From Chrysoperla carnea (lineage: Eukaryota > Arthropoda > Insecta > Neuroptera > Chrysopidae): a DNA stretch of 64,000 nucleotides. Below the pieces are notes generated by a model. It made no database searches, was not told the origin of the DNA, and saw only the letters and a program-made list of their open reading frames with translations. Shown one piece after another: positions 59,417-64,000 of this stretch. The stretch covers positions 100,372,368-100,436,367 of the forward strand of contig NC_058337.1 in the NCBI RefSeq assembly GCF_905475395.1. The letters are read 5' to 3'. Both the position numbers and the translations under genes were made by a program. Position 1 is the first letter of the stretch; each line of letters opens with the position of its first letter.

Positions 59417-60480
59417 CGTCAGGCGAGTGCGGCTAAACGCACCCCTATTTCCAACAATATCGCGGATAGTTTCCGTGGATAAAGTAATAATATCAATATT
59501 ACTACGTCATCGTTGTGCGAATGTTTGTTCAAGAATAATAATCTCAACTCCACGTTCTATTTTTTCTTTTTGCACATATAAATAATTGAACCATCAAATT
59601 AAAAACAGCGCCTTTACCTTTTTGATAGAATATTATTTGAGAAAAAAAATTACGTTTACTAAAAAACTACGTTAAATTATTATAATTAAGTGGAGTAAAT
59701 TTTTAGTTTGTTTATTTAAACGGTGGTAGGAATGAATTGTTTTTTTTGTTAAAATATAAATCTTCACACACCACGAAAATGAGAGAGCGTATTCTGAGGA
59801 GAAAAATAATGTTTCTTGTCTTCTATACACATCTCTATTGAATATTGAATTTTTGTTTTTAATTTATACACAAACACACACTCACACAAACACACGTTTA
59901 GTCGTCTTTCTAAAGTACAAAAAACCACAACAACAACAAAAAAATAAAACTTAATTTAAAAAAAAAACCTAAATAAATTATGAATTATAAAATTATGTAA
60001 ATAAGAATTTAAAAATAGGTATATAATTACTTTTTGAATGAAGAAAAAAAAGTATATAAAGGATAAAAGATAATATATATATATATATAATATTCTATAA
60101 TTGAGATGATATATAAATATTTTTGGTTGATTTTTTTTTGGTTCATGTGGCAGCTTTAATAAAAAAATATGCCGTACTTTCTCTACGCCATTTTTTTCTG
60201 TTTTCTTTTTTTTTTACATATATATTATGCAAATATCGTTGTTATTACAAATAAATATTAAACGTTAAAAAAAGTTGCCAAATACAAAACATTTATATCA
60301 AAAATAAGCACGCAGTTAAATTTATTCTTTTTCGAAATCTTATCCGTTTAGGAAGAGAGCTGATTGTAATAAATCCGCCTTGATACCACTAAAGGTTTAT
60401 TTTATTTTATAGTATTTAAAGAATTACAGAGTTTATAGAACCTAAAAGTGCATCTGTCCATTTGCAATAAAAATTATATA
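59417..60480 (+). other. Trabid 3' UTR and downstream sequence
   Basis: AT-rich, with several AATAAA signals (59943, 59970), an AC-rich microsatellite-like stretch (59866-59895) and a TA run (60073-60090). The cleavage site cannot be chosen by eye. No further exon is seen. Confidence 0.45.
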
Positions 60481-60764
60481 AGGGTAATCTATAAATCTGT
60501 CTGTCTGTTTATCCGCTTCCTCGTTCTAAACCATGCAACGGATTTTGAAACGGCTTTCAACATCATTTAGATAATTTTTTCTGGAAGGTTTATATGTATA
60601 GTGCATTCTAATTTAAATGTGCGAAACAGGGTCACTAGTTTAAAGGGTTATATCCAGTAAACTTTTTAAAGAATCGATTTTTCTTTCATTTACGGAATGT
60701 ATATGTATTTAAGTATATTCTCTGAAAATTTCAAGATGATCCGATAAATATTCACGAAGATAAA

Positions 60765-60893
60765 TGCACAAACAAAAATTTTTTTAACTGAATGTAAACG
60801 TCTTCTGAAACTTTGAAAATGCTGTTTAGAGAAAAATGCGTTTAAAGTTTCAGAAGACGTTTACACTCAGTTAAAAAAATTTTTGTTTGTGCA
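60765..60893. repeat. Long near-perfect hairpin
   Basis: A 50-bp arm (60765-60814, TGCACAAACAAAAATTTTTT...) and its reverse complement (60844-60893) differ at one position. They are separated by 29 bases. No similar copy is in the window. Confidence 0.85.
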
Positions 60894-61720
60894 TTTTTTT
60901 TGTTAAAGTAGGTAAGTTCAAGATCCTTCCAAGAGATAGCATTTTTTTGTTTAATTAATCATTATTCCAATCATAGTCAGTGGGAATTTTGTGAAAAAAC
61001 AGTAAATACATGTATTAAATGTTGGGACATTTTAACCCGCCATGTCTTAAGTTGAAAGTTTGTGGAAGTTCCTCATCGTCATAAATGGGGCGCAATTAAT
61101 GGCTTTTTTAGCCAAAAAAAGCTGATAAATTTGCTATTTCTTGTAAAATACTAAATTTTAAAATTTCGAGATAGAATTATGATTTCCTGGACGATAAATA
61201 TTGATATTAATCTGAAATTATTTTTTTCTTTGATTCTGAGGGAGATTTCAAGAAAATATATTCGTTCTTTTCGGTGTTTTTCGACAAGTTTTAACACAAA
61301 GTCCTGTTTAACATAGAATTGTTCAAATTATTTGAAATAAACTACAATAAGAAAGAAACTATTTCAATCGTCTTATTTTTAGAATCAAATGAATTACTTC
61401 TTTTTAAAAGTACTTTTACACAAAGAATTTTTTGCACGAATTTGTTATGAAAATAAAGTAAATTCAGATTTTTGGTATACAATATAAAAAATAATTTTTA
61501 GATATTATGGAACGTCTATGTGTGAATTTTTAATATGACGCTGCTGCCGTGTTTTAGACAAATTGTAGTAAAGAAAATTAAATAGTGCAATAAAAATTAA
61601 TTTTTATATGTGCCTTGTGACAAAAATTCTTTTTAAAAAATCTACAATTAAATTTTTGTTTGCACTCAAAAATTATATTTATGAAAATTAGGTCATATTT
61701 ATGTTGTTTATACAGCATGA

Positions 61721-61967
61721 GTATGAGAGAGTACATATACATTAAGCAATGTGTATAAAAAAAGATACTATTATGTTTGCTTGTAGGTATGCTTGCTTGT
61801 ATGTGCTTATCATTTAACCTACTTATATTACATGTAAAAGCATGCTGAACTATTGTTCAGTGAACACATGCATTAGTTAGTCATACAATTACTACTGAGC
61901 TAAGCTACAAGCACATACAAGTATCTTTCTTATACACATTGCTTAATGTATATGTACTTTCTCATAC
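61721..61967. mobile_element. Short MITE with about 43-bp inverted repeats
   Basis: Left arm GTATGAGAGAGTACATATAC ... AAAAGATAC (61721-61768). The right arm is its reverse complement ending TATGTACTTTCTCATAC (61967), with three or four mismatches. A further internal pair is CTTGTATGTGCTT / AAGCACATACAAG. No ORF is seen and no target duplication could be assigned. Confidence 0.75.
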
Positions 61968-64000
61968 CAATGGATGTAGCATGCAAAATGATTTATCAAA
62001 CAAATTGTATATGTCACAGTAATATCTTAATTTCCATAAGATTATAAATTGACTAGTAAAATTGTAAATTTGACTTCCAAGAAAGGGCCAAAATTCATCT
62101 CAACCCGAGCAAACCCTTACCAATTAAACATAAAGCAATGAGTTAATTTTTGTTAATAGGTGTTGAGTTAGCGCTAGTAGGAGTGGTTTTTTGTAACCAG
62201 GTTACAATCCGATGAAATTACTATATCACGTTGCCATATATAAGTTTAATACTTGATTAATGTATTTTCAATTCAATTCAATTCAATTTATTAATTCTTT
62301 TTTTAAACAATACAATATTGTACAGAACAAGTCATTAAAAGGGATAGGGAAAAAGAAAGGAAGGGGAAGGTATGCAGAAAGAAGATATTTTCGCTTAATT
62401 CCAAAATTAAGTATAGCTCTCTGTTACTTCAATAAATCTGTGTAAGATGTTTAGTACATTTATATTATCATATACTATTTTGTCCATGGCTCTTTGCTAA
62501 TCTTAAAAAGAGTAAAATCGGGTTTTTGTGCTCATCGTGCAAAAATTTCTGTAAATTTTGAAGTAAGACACTTAATTATGTGATCCTTTCAATAGTAAAA
62601 CAATCATAGGAAGTTAATAAACAATAACTATAGAGAAAAAGTTCTTTCTACAGTTTGAGTCGATCAGTTTAATTTTGGTGTTACAACAAATTCACACGTG
62701 TGGGGTGAGATAAAGGAAATTTCCCTGAAAATGTGGTGAGCCACACACACAAGACTATCAATATTATAGGACCTTTTTAAGTACCAATAAAAGAGAAATT
62801 TTCTAAATTTTTAACTGAATTAGAAAAATTCATGATATATAACTTGTGTTTTAATGTATTTAGTATAATTTACACAGAATGAGTAGTATGACAAAGGTTA
62901 TGAAAGTATTATGGTATTCACCTCAAAAGATGCGAAATCAATCTCAGATAGCAAAGATATCAATCAGGAGAACTGCTATTTTGTAAAATATATCTGACAG
63001 CACCATAGCTTCTGGAAGTATAACGTTTGTCATAATCACCTATCGTAGACATTTTATCGAGAAACAGTTTAATCGACTTGTTAAGGAGCAGCCGATAAAA
63101 AAATGTACTATATAGGTATTCGTTATAAATAACAGGGAGATCATTATTGATCAAAAATTTAAATGCGATGTATGCATCAAGACCGAATTCGAATAGTCAG
63201 TATACAGCTGATCATTTTAATCGGGTTTTTCCTTTGATTTTTTTTAATTTGCATAACGCAGTACAATCATAAATTTTTACATAGCAAAATTTTAATTTTC
63301 TAATTATTTTTAGAATTATGTACGGACTTGTGCATATATGGAAAGTTACAAATTGTACTAAAATTAAGAATGATATTTGGAATTAGATGGATTTAGTTTA
63401 GATTGAAATCTTTGTATTCTAAGGTATCAACTATAGTCTACATGTACGTTTTTGTTAGTGCACTAAAAGGAGGGGTGTTATAAGTCTGTGTTTTTATTTG
63501 AAGGATAATTTTATCGACAGTATTAACAGGTCTGTTTCAAGAAAATCTTCTCAACCACTTGGAGGTGATGGTTTTCAAACACCTCTTCCACAGGTTATTC
63601 GCTCAAATTGCCTTTCAATCAAACAAAATATTAAAATCGGTTCATCCATTTAGGAGCTATGATGCCACAGACAGGCATACAGATACACAGATAGACACCA
63701 TTGGGTACAACTGTTATATATTAACAGATTTTGTGTTGGGGATGCTTTAAAATTTTAATTTATTATCTTTAATCATTCTTTGCAAGTTAAAAATCAGCAC
63801 TCGGTAAAAGTTATTTGATTTTTTTTTTTCATTAAATTAAAATAATTTTAGATGTACTTATTTTAAGTCATCAATTTCCGTTGATATTTTTTACAAAGTA
63901 AAGATTTCATGAAAACCAAAAGAAATGAAACACAATTAATATCGTTTGTCCCTGCTTGAATCGGTCTCGACCTATGCTAGAAAAGCTGAAGTGTTCATAA
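61968..64000. other. 3' flank, no gene recognised
   Basis: Contains an ATTCA pentamer run (62268-62292) and a dispersed repeat piece at 63595-63705 (TTAAAATCGGTTCATCCATT and GGAGCTATGATGCCACAGAC), shared with 50760-50810. The ORFs here have no recognised homology and no splice signals that join them. Confidence 0.5.

Overview
The window looks like nuclear DNA of an insect (order not determined). It is strongly AT-rich. It holds spliced genes with GT-AG introns, coding exons full of CAA/CAT (Gln/His) runs, and many non-coding repeats of types common in insects: a Helitron-type (CTGT)n element, MITEs, a tRNA-derived SINE and a Penelope-like element. I rebuilt five protein-coding genes by joining exons. 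In every one, all exon phases agree and the reading frame runs unbroken from ATG to stop.

Layout: (1) 1-2.0 kb, no gene. (2) 2004-2599 (-), a 177-aa protein that resembles securin (tentative). (3) 3302-18429 (+), a 12-exon, 1537-aa BubR1/MadBub spindle-checkpoint kinase, divergent from gene 2 across about 0.7 kb. (4) 18.4-20.8 kb, a foldback element with nearly full-length inverted arms. (5) 20843-29827 (-), tonsoku-like (TONSL) copy A, 9 exons, 1382 aa. (6) 29.8-34.7 kb, intergenic DNA with a MITE nested in another MITE, a Helitron-like element and a recurrent repeat called R1 here. (7) 34750-44023 (-), TONSL copy B, 9 exons, 1369 aa. (8) 44.1-51.7 kb, a repeat cluster with a broken Penelope-like element, R1 copies and a displaced piece of the TONSL 5' flank. 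(9) 51777-59416 (+), a 7-exon, 744-aa Trabid/ZRANB1 deubiquitinase. (10) 59.4-64 kb, 3' flank with hairpins and another MITE, no gene seen.

The most striking feature is the direct tandem duplication of TONSL, a replication-fork repair factor that reads newly made histone H4. Both copies are intact. They are nearly identical in the C-terminal leucine-rich repeats but clearly diverged in the histone-reading ankyrin domain. Copy B has Ile where copy A and human TONSL have Asn (human N571), a residue reported to be needed for H4 binding. A Penelope/R1 cluster of about 4.2 kb has also separated copy B from its original upstream flank. BubR1 and the securin-like protein would both act around the anaphase-promoting complex, so their head-to-head arrangement may matter, but that is inference.
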